Under the pieces are notes generated by a model. That model ran no database searches and was not told the origin of the DNA. It saw only the letters and a program-made list of their open reading frames with translations. From Peribacillus sp. FSL H8-0477 (GTDB taxonomy: Bacteria; Bacillota; Bacilli; Bacillales; DSM-1321), in assembly GCF_038002765.1 (NCBI RefSeq), contig NZ_JBBODE010000002.1, positions 1,302,001 to 1,366,000 on the forward strand: a stretch of DNA of 64,000 bases. Reading direction: 5' to 3'. Shown here piece by piece: positions 1-8,856 of the stretch (position 1 is its first letter; the number at the start of each line of letters is the position of its first letter). The translations under genes and the position numbers were made by a program.

Positions 1-1
1 T

Positions 2-484
2 GAAGAGAAAGAACTATATGAACAAATTACCACTCTTGGGATGAAAGAATATGATCAAATTGTTGAACTTTCCGATGAAGCATTAGCAAATTTAGACGAA
101 CGTAACAAATTGATTGAAAAAGAAAGAACGAGTATCAAGAATTCAGAAAAGGAATTTGAAAAGATTGATGAACATATCGAAGCCATAGAAGATAAACAGG
201 TAAAACAAGAAGTTCAAACCCTTAAAGGAACGATGGAAAAAAGATATAAGGATCATGAGGTACTATATACATCCTACCAAACCAGTTTAGATCATGACCG
301 TGAACTGTATGAACTGTTTAAAAAAGAAGATTTAAAAATGGATGAACTATCCGCTCAAATTGATAAAATCAATAGTGCCTATCAAGAAGTAATAAAAGCG
401 AATGAAGAATTTAATGCCAGTACGGAATTATATAACAAGCAGAAAGCAAGCTTTTACAAAACAGCTGAAATTAAAACAGAATAA
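2..484 (+). CDS. ykyA: YkyA-like cell-wall-binding lipoprotein, C-terminal part (cut by left edge)
   Basis: The frame is open from the first bases of the window, so only about 160 C-terminal residues are present and the true start lies to the left. The visible part is very rich in Glu, Lys, Gln and Asp with heptad-like spacing and no membrane segment, so it is a long coiled coil. Its place directly upstream of pdhA matches B. subtilis ykyA, which encodes a putative cell-wall-binding lipoprotein. The signal peptide and lipobox would be in the missing part. The assignment rests on composition plus synteny. A strong terminator follows at 493-521, separating it from pdhA. Confidence 0.75.
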   Translation, partial: EEKELYEQITTLGMKEYDQIVELSDEALANLDERNKLIEKERTSIKNSEKEFEKIDEHIEAIEDKQVKQEVQTLKGTMEKRYKDHEVLYTSYQTSLDHDRELYELFKKEDLKMDELSAQIDKINSAYQEVIKANEEFNASTELYNKQKASFYKTAEIKTE

Positions 485-492
485 AAAAATTT

Positions 493-521
493 AAGAAGCA
501 GCCAGCTGGCTGCTTCTTTTT
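493..521 (+). terminator. Intrinsic terminator of ykyA
   Basis: A perfect 26-base palindrome occupies 493-518 (arm GAAGCAGCCAG) and runs into a T-tract. It lies 9 bases after the ykyA stop. Confidence 0.9.
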
Positions 522-2122
<1,601 letters not shown>

Positions 2123-2125
2123 GTC

Positions 2126-3103
2126 ATGGCTCAATTAACTATGATTCAAGCAATTACAGAAGCGATGCGTACTGAACTTAAAAATGATGAAAATGTTGTT
2201 GTTTTTGGTGAAGACGTTGGAGCAAACGGCGGAGTATTCCGTGCAACAGAAAACCTTCAAAAAGAATTCGGTGAAGACCGTGTATTTGATACACCACTTG
2301 CTGAATCAGGTATTGGTGGATTAGCAATTGGGCTGTCCTTGCAAGGATTCCGTCCTGTTATGGAAATTCAATTCTTTGGTTTCTTATATGAAGTAATGGA
2401 CTCTGTAAGCGGACAGATGGCACGTATGCGCTACCGTTCAGGCGGCCGCTATAATTCAGCTGTTACCATCCGTTCACCTTTTGGCGGCGGTGTACACACA
2501 CCTGAAATGCATGCTGACAGTCTTGAAGGATTAGTTGCTCAACAACCAGGATTAAAAGTAGTTATTCCTTCATCACCATATGATGCAAAAGGACTTTTAA
2601 TTTCAGCTATCCGTGATAATGACCCAGTCATTTTCCTAGAACATATGAAACTATATAGATCTTTCCGTGAAGAAGTTCCAGAAGAAGAATACACAATTCC
2701 ACTTGGTAAAGCTGCTGTAAAACGTGAAGGTAAAGACCTTTCTATCATCACTTACGGAGCTATGGTACGTGAATCACTTAAAGCTGCAGAAGAACTTGAA
2801 AAAGAAGGTTTCTCTGTAGAAGTAGTTGATCTTCGTTCAATTGCACCACTTGATGTGGAAACAATCGTTGCTTCTGTTGAAAAAACAGGACGGGCTATCG
2901 TAGTTCAAGAAGCACAAAAACAAGCTGGAATTGCAGCTTCAGTTGTAGCAGAAATTACTGAACGTGCAATCTTAAGTCTAGATGCACCTGTTCTTCGTGT
3001 CACAGCAGCAGATACAGTTTTTGCTTTCTCAGAAGCAGAACAAGTGTGGCTGCCTAATTATAAAGATATAATGGAAACAGCGAAAAAAGTATTAACATTC
3101 TAA
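2126..3103 (+). CDS. pdhB: Pyruvate dehydrogenase E1 component, beta subunit
   Basis: PdhB is the partner of PdhA in E1 and supplies the Glu that activates ThDP and the surface that docks to E2. It has 325 residues, the usual length. Transketolase-type features are present: the GEDVG segment near residues 28-32, the DTPLAE segment, and a C-terminal transketolase domain from about residue 195. The ribosome binding site AAAGGAG lies inside the end of pdhA, consistent with translational coupling. A terminator-like hairpin follows the stop, so E1 and E2/E3 may be expressed at different levels. Confidence 0.97.
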   Translation: MAQLTMIQAITEAMRTELKNDENVVVFGEDVGANGGVFRATENLQKEFGEDRVFDTPLAESGIGGLAIGLSLQGFRPVMEIQFFGFLYEVMDSVSGQMARMRYRSGGRYNSAVTIRSPFGGGVHTPEMHADSLEGLVAQQPGLKVVIPSSPYDAKGLLISAIRDNDPVIFLEHMKLYRSFREEVPEEEYTIPLGKAAVKREGKDLSIITYGAMVRESLKAAEELEKEGFSVEVVDLRSIAPLDVETIVASVEKTGRAIVVQEAQKQAGIAASVVAEITERAILSLDAPVLRVTAADTVFAFSEAEQVWLPNYKDIMETAKKVLTF

Positions 3104-3138
3104 TACAAATGTACAGGTTGAAAAGTACTAACTGAACG

Positions 3139-3188
3139 CTTTTCTCTTACTGGATTAGTCAGGCTGATTAGTAAGAGAAAAGTTTTTT
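3139..3188 (+). terminator. Terminator-like hairpin between pdhB and pdhC
   Basis: Arms CTTTTCTCTTACT (3139-3151) and AGTAAGAGAAAAG (3170-3182) are perfectly complementary over 13 bp and are followed by six T. It has the form of a Rho-independent terminator inside the operon. It may act as an attenuator or as a stabilising end for a pdhAB transcript. Confidence 0.8.
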
Positions 3189-3247
3189 CAGAAAAATAAC
3201 TTTTTTTCGTACATTATCTATGATTAAATATAGGAGGTTGAGATTTA

Positions 3248-4591
3248 GTGGCATTCCAATTTAGACTCCCAGATATCGGTGAAGGTATACACGAGGGTGA
3301 AATAGTTAAGTGGTTCGTAAAAGCAGGCGATAAAATTCAAGAGGACGACGTGCTATGTGAAGTTCAAAATGACAAAGCAGTTGTAGAAATTCCATCTCCA
3401 GTAGAAGGCACTGTTGAAGAAATTCATGTAGAAGAAGGTACAGTGGCCGTTGTTGGCGATATTCTTATTTCTTTTGATGCACCTGGATATGAAGATTTAC
3501 AGTTCAAAGGTGCTCACGGGGATGAAGCAGGCGAACAGGAAACTGAAGCACAAGTTCAAGCAACTGCTGAAAAAGGTCAAGACGTGAAAAAAGAAGAAAC
3601 GCCTAAAAAGACAGAAACTGTTGAAACTGGAGCTGGAGCTGTAGCAGCACAAGTTGAAAGCAGCGATCCAAGTCGTCGAATTATTGCTATGCCATCTGTT
3701 CGTAAATATGCAAGAGAACAAGGGATTGATATTCGTCAAGTAACTGGTTCTGGCGATAATGGCCGTATTATGAAAGATGATATCGATGCATTTGCTAATG
3801 GCGGATCTGAATCAACAGAACAACCACAGGCAGCTGTTGCGGAAGCAAAAGAAACAGAAAAAACGGTTACAGAGATTCCTGCTGGTGAATATCCAGAGAC
3901 TCGCGAGAAAATGAGCGGAATTAGAAAAGCAATTGCAAAAGCAATGGTGAAATCTAAACAAACTGCTCCTCACGTAACATTAATGGATGAAGTAGAAGTT
4001 ACCTTGCTTGTAGCTCACCGTAAGAAGTTCAAGGAAGTTGCTGCTCAAAAAGGCATTAAGTTAACGTTCTTACCGTATGTTGTGAAAGCATTGACGAGCG
4101 CTCTGCGTGAATTCCCTGCACTAAACACATCTGTTGATGACGAAACAAGTGAAATTATTCATAAGCATTATTATAATATTGGTATTGCTGCAGATACAGA
4201 TAAAGGTCTTCTTGTACCTGTTGTTAAAGATGCGGATCGTAAATCAACATTTGCTATTTCAAATGAAATCAATGAACTTGCTGGTAAAGCTCGTGAAGGT
4301 AAATTAGGTACTAATGAAATGAAGGGTGCTTCATGTACCATCACGAATATTGGTTCTGCTGGTGGTCAATGGTTCACACCTGTAATTAACCATCCTGAAG
4401 TGGCAATTCTCGGAATTGGACGCATTGCGGAAAAAGCAATTGTCCGTGACGGCGAAATTGTTGCAGCTCCAGTATTAGCATTATCACTAAGCTTCGATCA
4501 CCGTATAATTGATGGTGCCACTGCACAAAATGCATTAAATCACATCAAGAAATTACTAAACGATCCTGAACTTTTGTTAATGGAGGCGTAA
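3248..4591 (+). CDS. pdhC: Dihydrolipoamide acetyltransferase, E2 of pyruvate dehydrogenase
   Basis: E2 carries the swinging lipoyl arm and transfers the acetyl group to CoA; it forms the core of the complex. One lipoyl domain covers residues 1-80 with the lipoylated lysine at K43 (DKAVVEI). An Ala/Glu/Lys-rich linker is followed by the E1/E3-binding domain at about 143-182 and the catalytic domain from about 216, ending in HRIIDG (H418, D422 as active-site pair). It has 447 residues. The start is GTG, with AGGAGG at 3232-3237. It follows a 144-base gap containing a terminator-like hairpin, so an own promoter is likely, although none is convincing by eye. Confidence 0.97.
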   Translation: MAFQFRLPDIGEGIHEGEIVKWFVKAGDKIQEDDVLCEVQNDKAVVEIPSPVEGTVEEIHVEEGTVAVVGDILISFDAPGYEDLQFKGAHGDEAGEQETEAQVQATAEKGQDVKKEETPKKTETVETGAGAVAAQVESSDPSRRIIAMPSVRKYAREQGIDIRQVTGSGDNGRIMKDDIDAFANGGSESTEQPQAAVAEAKETEKTVTEIPAGEYPETREKMSGIRKAIAKAMVKSKQTAPHVTLMDEVEVTLLVAHRKKFKEVAAQKGIKLTFLPYVVKALTSALREFPALNTSVDDETSEIIHKHYYNIGIAADTDKGLLVPVVKDADRKSTFAISNEINELAGKAREGKLGTNEMKGASCTITNIGSAGGQWFTPVINHPEVAILGIGRIAEKAIVRDGEIVAAPVLALSLSFDHRIIDGATAQNALNHIKKLLNDPELLLMEA

Positions 4592-4595
4592 AAAA

Positions 4596-6008
4596 ATGGT
4601 AGTAGGAGATTTTCCAATTGAAACAGATACGTTAGTCATAGGTGCAGGCCCCGGTGGATATGTAGCCGCTATTCGTGCCGCACAACTTGGACAAAAAGTA
4701 ACGATTGTGGAAAAAGGATCTATTGGTGGAGTTTGTTTAAACGTTGGATGTATTCCTTCCAAGGCGTTAATTTCTGCAGGCCACCGTTTCCATGAAGCGC
4801 AGCATTCCGAAGATATGGGAATAATAGCTGAGAATGTTAAACTAGACTTTTCAAAAGTCCAAGCTTTTAAAGATTCCGTTGTTTCCAAATTAGTCGGCGG
4901 AGTGGGCTCTTTGTTAAAAGGAAATAAAATAGAAGTAGTCAGCGGCGAAGCTTATTTCGTTGATGAAAACAATATTCGTGTACTGACTGAAACATCGTCA
5001 CAAACTTACACGTTTAAAGATTGTATTATTGCTACAGGTTCTACTCCGATCGAGTTACCTGCTTTTAAATATACAAAACGGGTAATTAATTCAACTGGCG
5101 CTTTAGCACTTAAAGAAGTGCCTGAATCATTAGTTGTAATCGGCGGAGGATATATTGGTACTGAGCTTGGTGGAGCATTCGCAAACTTTGGTACGAAAAT
5201 TACTATCCTTGAAGGTACTGATGAAATTCTTTCAGCAGGCTTTGAAAAACAGATGTCCGCAATTGTGAAGAAAAACCTTAAGAAAAAAGGCGCGGAGATT
5301 GTTACTAAGGCACTTGCTAAAGGTGTTGAAGAAACAGATACCGGTGTAACTGTTACTTATGAAGTTAAAGGCGAAGAAAAGAAAGTCGAAGCTGATTATG
5401 TATTAGTTACGGTTGGACGTCGTCCAAACACTGCTGAAATGGGTCTTGAACAGGTTGGCGTTAAGACTACTGACCGCGGCTTGATTGAAATCGATAAACA
5501 GTGTCGGACAAATATAAAAAATATCTATGCAATTGGTGATATCGTTTCTGGTCCTCCGCTTGCACATAAAGCTTCTTACGAAGGTAAAATTGCAGCGGAA
5601 GCAATTGCTGGCCAAACTTCTGAAATTGATTATTTGGCTATTCCAGCGGTTGTATTCTCTGAACCAGAACTTGCATCTGTCGGTTATAATGAGGCAGAAG
5701 CTAAAGAGGCAGGCATTGATGCAGTAGCTTCTAAATTCCCATTTGCAGCTAATGGTCGTGCTTTATCATTGAATAGTACGGATGGATTTGTGAAATTAAT
5801 TACTCGTAAAGAAGATGGACTAGTAATTGGTGCTCAAATCGCAGGTACGAATGCATCAGATATGATTGCAGAACTTGGTCTTGCTATTGAAGCAGGAATG
5901 ACTGCAGAAGATATTGCTATGACTATCCATGCTCATCCAACTTTAGGTGAGATTACAATGGAAGCAGCAGAAGTAGCTTTAGGAACTCCAATTCATATTG
6001 TTAAATAA
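4596..6008 (+). CDS. pdhD: Dihydrolipoamide dehydrogenase, E3
   Basis: E3 is the FAD flavoprotein that reoxidises the lipoyl groups and reduces NAD+; it may also serve the 2-oxoglutarate and branched-chain complexes. The length of 470 residues matches B. subtilis. An N-terminal FAD-binding GxGxxG (GAGPGG), the redox disulfide C47/C52 in CLNVGC, a central NAD-binding GGGYIG and the C-terminal HAHP motif (active His 447) are all present. It lies 4 bases after pdhC, and the operon ends at a strong terminator. Confidence 0.97.
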   Translation: MVVGDFPIETDTLVIGAGPGGYVAAIRAAQLGQKVTIVEKGSIGGVCLNVGCIPSKALISAGHRFHEAQHSEDMGIIAENVKLDFSKVQAFKDSVVSKLVGGVGSLLKGNKIEVVSGEAYFVDENNIRVLTETSSQTYTFKDCIIATGSTPIELPAFKYTKRVINSTGALALKEVPESLVVIGGGYIGTELGGAFANFGTKITILEGTDEILSAGFEKQMSAIVKKNLKKKGAEIVTKALAKGVEETDTGVTVTYEVKGEEKKVEADYVLVTVGRRPNTAEMGLEQVGVKTTDRGLIEIDKQCRTNIKNIYAIGDIVSGPPLAHKASYEGKIAAEAIAGQTSEIDYLAIPAVVFSEPELASVGYNEAEAKEAGIDAVASKFPFAANGRALSLNSTDGFVKLITRKEDGLVIGAQIAGTNASDMIAELGLAIEAGMTAEDIAMTIHAHPTLGEITMEAAEVALGTPIHIVK

Positions 6009-6025
6009 GTAGTAATGTATATGTT

Positions 6026-6058
6026 AAAAGGCTGTCGAGCTTCTCGACAGCCTTTTTT
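6026..6058 (+). terminator. Terminator of the pdh operon
   Basis: A 14-bp perfect stem (AAAAGGCTGTCGAG / CTCGACAGCCTTTT) with a 3-base loop is followed by T. The core arm GGCTGTCGA recurs in two other terminators of this window (44308 and 62752). Confidence 0.95.
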
Positions 6059-6060
6059 CT

Positions 6061-6093
6061 GTTTACTAGAGATAAGAGTTCTTGCTAGTAAAC
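6061..6093. repeat. Short inverted repeat between facing genes
   Basis: GTTTACTAG (6061-6069) and CTAGTAAAC (6085-6093) are exact inverted copies just beyond the pdh terminator. The role is unknown; it may be an added barrier to read-through between the convergent pdhD and lipoprotein genes. Confidence 0.6.
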
Positions 6094-6151
6094 AATAAAA
6101 AGGGCTGCATCTACACATCCACATGAATTACATTGTGAAAGGTGACAGCCC
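6094..6151 (-). terminator. Minus-strand terminator of the lipoprotein gene
   Basis: Read on the minus strand, GGGCTG pairs with CAGCCC, an inner arm (CACA...TGTG) lengthens the structure, and TTTTTATT follows. It lies about 20 bases after the stop of the gene at 6171-6560. Confidence 0.7.
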
Positions 6152-6170
6152 CCTGTAAACAAATCATTTT

Positions 6171-6560
6171 TCAGTTTTTACTTTCCAAAGCCTTAGTTAT
6201 TGTTTTTTTTATGTCCCGTTTTGATACGCTGCTTCCGGATATTTGTCCTATAACCCCTTTTTCAGAGGTAATATAAATCGCGGGGGTTTTTTTTATGTGG
6301 AAACTCTCGAAAACATGATTATTGTCTGATGCTGTAAGGGTTTTAAGATCAGAGATATCAGATGGGTATTCATCGTCTAATTCGAGGAGTGCATCATAAT
6401 ATTCGATTTCATTCATATAATTGGATTCATTAGAAAAAAAGATTAGTTTATTTTTATATTTATCTCGAATAGAGGCTTCATCTAGATGCAGGCTGCTGCA
6501 TGACGTGAGCATCAAAGAAAAAAAAGCCAGAATACTGTAAAGGAAAATTTGCTGCTTCAT
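6171..6560 (-). CDS. Small lipoprotein, possible thioredoxin-like fold
   Basis: A 129-residue protein with a lipoprotein signal peptide: Lys near the start, a hydrophobic stretch and lipobox LTSC with the lipidated Cys at about residue 21. The mature part has the order expected of a thioredoxin-like fold, including a KTPAIYIT segment that resembles the cis-proline strand, but there is no CxxC, so redox activity is not indicated. AAAGGAG precedes the ATG. It occupies the place where B. subtilis carries a lipoprotein gene (slp), but I cannot confirm orthology. It is transcribed toward pdhD and has its own terminator. Confidence 0.7.
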   Translation of the reverse strand: MKQQIFLYSILAFFSLMLTSCSSLHLDEASIRDKYKNKLIFFSNESNYMNEIEYYDALLELDDEYPSDISDLKTLTASDNNHVFESFHIKKTPAIYITSEKGVIGQISGSSVSKRDIKKTITKALESKN

Positions 6561-6634
6561 AGACGACTCCTTTTTTTATGCTGGAATTTTTCTGGTTAAT
6601 GGTAGTTTAACATGAAAAACAGTAAATTCAGCCT

Positions 6635-6650
6635 TGTCATTTAAATGACA
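6635..6650. promoter_or_regulatory. Perfect 16-bp palindrome between divergent genes
   Basis: TGTCATTTAAATGACA is an exact palindrome in the 245-base gap between the divergent lipoprotein and membrane-protein genes. It has the shape of a dimeric repressor site. A second inverted repeat, ACAAGAA...TTCTTGT, lies 14 bases further on. Confidence 0.45.
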
Positions 6651-6805
6651 TATAACTGCAAAAACAAGAACATCTAACTGACATTCTTGTCTAATAAATT
6701 AAAAGTTTTGAAATGGAATAAAGAGGTTAAAAGATACCTATAGAAGAATTACTATGCAGTGTGTAATGGGGAGGGGCAATTTCTTTTAGGAAGGAATGTA
6801 TTACC

Positions 6806-7057
6806 TTGAAAAATTATATAGTATTCCTATTTCAGCTAATGGTGTGGAGCGGGTATACGGTCGCTGAATGGCTCTCCACTCATGATAAATTACTATTTAA
6901 GGTACTTATGTTTCTAGTATTCACGTATTTGGCTGTGTTTATCGGAAAAATAATCTTAAAGTCGAATAAACGAACCTTGTTGATAACGTGCATTAGCTTA
7001 GGAAGTTATATGGTCCTGCAATCTTGGATGCATTCCTATCTTCCGCCAGCCTCCTAA
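6806..7057 (+). CDS. Small membrane protein of unknown function
   Basis: An 83-residue protein with about three hydrophobic segments (roughly residues 3-20, 30-50 and 55-72) and short basic linkers such as KSNKR. The start is TTG with AGGAAGGA upstream; no better start is visible. I do not recognise the family. It is followed within 50 bases by the polysaccharide deacetylase gene on the same strand, so the two are probably co-transcribed. Confidence 0.6.
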   Translation: MKNYIVFLFQLMVWSGYTVAEWLSTHDKLLFKVLMFLVFTYLAVFIGKIILKSNKRTLLITCISLGSYMVLQSWMHSYLPPAS

Positions 7058-7102
7058 ACATGAATGATCAGAACTTGCTGCATAAAAGATGGAGGAACTA
7101 GT

Positions 7103-7942
7103 TTGCGAAAATTGATTGGTATATTCTTAATCCTATCTTGGGCTCTCATTGCCTGCAGTAACCAAGAGATAGGGGTAAAGTCATCAAGTGAGCCTTTACC
7201 TGAGAAAGAAACAGCAACTAAGGAAGGACCTTTAGAGCGGGAAGTTGAGGACAAGGAAGTGAAAGAAGAGTTGAAAAAGGAAAATTCAGGGTCAGCTGAT
7301 CAAAAACAATATGTACTTAATCCGAACAACTGGTCTGTAAAGCCGAAATCATCTGCGAACCCAAAAGTGGTTCTTCTTACCTTTGATGATTCTCCTGACA
7401 AATATGCCTTAGATATTGCAAAGCAATTACAGGAACTAAATGTAAAGGCTATTTTTTTCGTTAATGGTCATTTTATTGATAATGATAAACAAAAGAAAAT
7501 TTTACGACAGATTCATGAAATGGGTTTTTCTATTGGAAATCATACTTATAATCATGTTAAGTTAACGGATTTGTCTGAAGAAGAACAAAGGAATGAAATA
7601 GTGAAAGTAAATGACGTCGTAGAAGAACTGACAGGAGCCCGCCCTCAATTTTTTAGAGCACCTTATGGAGCCAATACGGAGTTTTCTAAACAATTGGCAA
7701 AAGAGGAAGGGATGCTGTTAATGAACTGGAGCTTTGGTTATGACTGGCAAAAAGAATATCAAGAAAAAGAAAAATTAACGGAAATTATGCTGGATACCCC
7801 TTACTTAATGAATGGTGCAAATTTATTAATGCATGATCGTAAATGGACAAGCGAAGCTATAACAGACATAGTTAAAGGCTATCAAAAAAAAGGCTTTGAG
7901 ATTCTTGACCCAAGCCTATTAGACGTGTCACCATCAAAGTAA
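7103..7942 (+). CDS. Polysaccharide deacetylase (NodB-type) lipoprotein
   Basis: A predicted extracytoplasmic carbohydrate deacetylase anchored by lipid. I place the start at the TTG at 7103 (279 residues), because GGAGG lies 7 bases before it and this gives a clean lipoprotein signal with lipobox LIAC (Cys 18). A charged Glu/Lys linker follows. The NodB domain covers about residues 88-270: TFDD (Asp 95/96), the metal-binding HxxxH at 147-151, RAPYG at about 185 and a C-terminal LLMH (His 244). These are all the catalytic motifs of carbohydrate esterase family 4, so it should be active. The substrate (peptidoglycan or another polymer) cannot be read from the sequence. Confidence 0.85.
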   Translation: MRKLIGIFLILSWALIACSNQEIGVKSSSEPLPEKETATKEGPLEREVEDKEVKEELKKENSGSADQKQYVLNPNNWSVKPKSSANPKVVLLTFDDSPDKYALDIAKQLQELNVKAIFFVNGHFIDNDKQKKILRQIHEMGFSIGNHTYNHVKLTDLSEEEQRNEIVKVNDVVEELTGARPQFFRAPYGANTEFSKQLAKEEGMLLMNWSFGYDWQKEYQEKEKLTEIMLDTPYLMNGANLLMHDRKWTSEAITDIVKGYQKKGFEILDPSLLDVSPSK

Positions 7943-7983
7943 ACAAACGGACATCTCGCATAAGCGAAGTGTCCGTTTGTTAT
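7942..7983. terminator. Bidirectional terminator between facing genes
   Basis: AACAAACGGACA (7942-7953) and TGTCCGTTTGTT (7970-7981) form a 12-bp stem with T/A flanks on both sides. It serves the deacetylase gene on plus and the DUF1885-like gene on minus. Confidence 0.85.
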
Positions 7984-8415
7984 TTATTTCATTAAATTAA
8001 AATACATGATTCTTTTATTAAACAAATGTAGTTCTCCTTTTAATTTCTTGGCTAGAAATTTGCTGAATTCATTGGCTTTTCCTTTATCACCGTAAGTAGA
8101 AATGCCAGGAAGGATAAGTTCTATATAATGTTGAAATGCAGGTAGTCCTTCAGTACCTTTTACGTATTCTTTTCCTATTCCTAAAAAGATGGAATGATAC
8201 CGATCTTCCGTAGCTTTTAAATGAATATAATCAGCATCCGCTTTATGTTCGATGATTTCGTATGGAAAAGCCTTATCACTGTAGTTCCAGTCTAACTGTG
8301 TGCCGGTTTTCCCAGTAATTGATTTATAATAATGGAATAATTCTTTAATATCATCTAACTGAACGACTTCAAGTGTTGATCCGGGTACTAATTTAATATA
8401 GGCATGCTCAGCCAT
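7984..8415 (-). CDS. DUF1885-like small cytoplasmic protein
   Basis: A 143-residue protein without signal peptide or membrane segment. I start it at the inner ATG (MAEHAYIK), because AGGAGGGG lies just upstream; the longer frame adds ten unlikely residues. Composition and layout (an early KLVP segment, a LDWNY core and a basic C-terminus) recall the DUF1885 family of Bacillus, whose function is unknown. The family name is from memory and is moderately sure. Confidence 0.65.
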   Translation of the reverse strand: MAEHAYIKLVPGSTLEVVQLDDIKELFHYYKSITGKTGTQLDWNYSDKAFPYEIIEHKADADYIHLKATEDRYHSIFLGIGKEYVKGTEGLPAFQHYIELILPGISTYGDKGKANEFSKFLAKKLKGELHLFNKRIMYFNLMK

Positions 8416-8532
8416 TTTACCCCTCCTGAATGGATTAATTTCCATTTTATTCTAGCATGTTCCAAATAAGTTATCCATCACAAGAAGGGTATGTTCGAAT
8501 TATGATGTATATATTGGGGAAAAATATTTAAA

Positions 8533-8543
8533 TGTGTCATACA
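8533..8543 (+). promoter_or_regulatory. CcpN-type operator box I upstream of SR1
   Basis: TGTGTCATACA agrees at all 11 positions with the CcpN consensus TRTGHYATAYW as I remember it. It ends 7 bases before the -35 element of the SR1 promoter. CcpN represses sr1, gapB and pckA during glycolytic growth in B. subtilis. Confidence 0.65.
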
Positions 8544-8550
8544 AATAGGC

Positions 8551-8579
8551 TTGATATTTTTAATGTGTTGTATTAATAT
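8551..8579 (+). promoter_or_regulatory. Promoter of SR1 with a second CcpN-like box in the spacer
   Basis: TTGATA (8551-8556) and TAATAT (8574-8579) are separated by exactly 17 bases, a near-consensus sigma-A promoter. TGTGTTGTATT at 8564-8574, between the two elements, matches the CcpN consensus at 10 of 11 positions, so a bound repressor would block polymerase. Confidence 0.75.
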
Positions 8580-8637
8580 TAACTTAACAAATATATAAAG
8601 CGTTTTCATTCTAATTTTCGGAAGGAGTCTGGAAAAT

Positions 8638-8760
8638 ATGGGAACTTTAATCTGTAAGCACTGTAACTCAACAATTGATCATTTTGAAGATGAGAAAGTT
8701 ACAACCCTTTATTCTCAATGTTCTGCACATTGCCATGATGACGAAGCCGAAAAAGAGTAG
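8638..8760 (+). CDS. sr1P: SR1P, GapA-binding peptide encoded by SR1
   Basis: A 40-residue reading frame starting MGTLICKHCNS. It shares with the B. subtilis SR1 peptide the opening MGT, the first CxxCN, the central FEDEKVTTLY and two further Cys, before an acidic end. In B. subtilis this peptide binds glyceraldehyde-3-phosphate dehydrogenase GapA and promotes its interaction with RNase J1. The ribosome binding site GGAAGGAG is 8 bases before the ATG. Paired CxxC/CxxxC could bind a metal. The tail differs from B. subtilis, as is usual for the family. Confidence 0.88.
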   Translation: MGTLICKHCNSTIDHFEDEKVTTLYSQCSAHCHDDEAEKE

Positions 8761-8761
8761 T

Positions 8762-8800
8762 GGATAGATAGATGAATCGGAGGATTCCCATCCTTTTTTT
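8762..8800 (+). terminator. SR1 terminator
   Basis: An interrupted stem, GGAT/ATCC outside and GAATC/GATTC inside, is followed by seven T at 8794-8800, directly after the SR1P stop. Confidence 0.7.
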
Positions 8801-8856
8801 AAAAGACGAAGCAGCAATAAGCACCCAAACAGTTGTCAGGGTGCTCATTGCTGCTT
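8801..8856 (-). terminator. Terminator of speA (minus strand)
   Basis: An 18-base arm at 8809-8826 pairs with 8839-8856 with one mismatch-type position; the stem includes the speA stop codon. T-rich sequence follows on the minus strand. It also backs up termination of SR1 on plus. Confidence 0.85.

Larger units (their letters stand above)
8586..8800 (+). ncRNA. sr1: SR1 dual-function small RNA
   Basis: From the likely start about 7 bases after the -10 element to the end of the T-tract the transcript would be about 215 nt, close to the 205 nt of B. subtilis SR1. It contains the SR1P reading frame with a strong ribosome binding site and ends in a hairpin. In B. subtilis SR1 base-pairs with ahrC mRNA (arginine catabolism regulator) and encodes a peptide that binds GapA. 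Position next to speA also matches. A half-conserved cre-like sequence (AAAGCGTTTTCA) lies near the 5' end at 8597-8608. The antisense region to ahrC was not checked. Confidence 0.8.

Noticed and set aside
8595..8608. CcpA cre site in the SR1 leader
   Set aside because: ATAAAGCGTTTTCA keeps only one good half of the cre consensus and lies downstream of the start, so it is only noted as cre-like.
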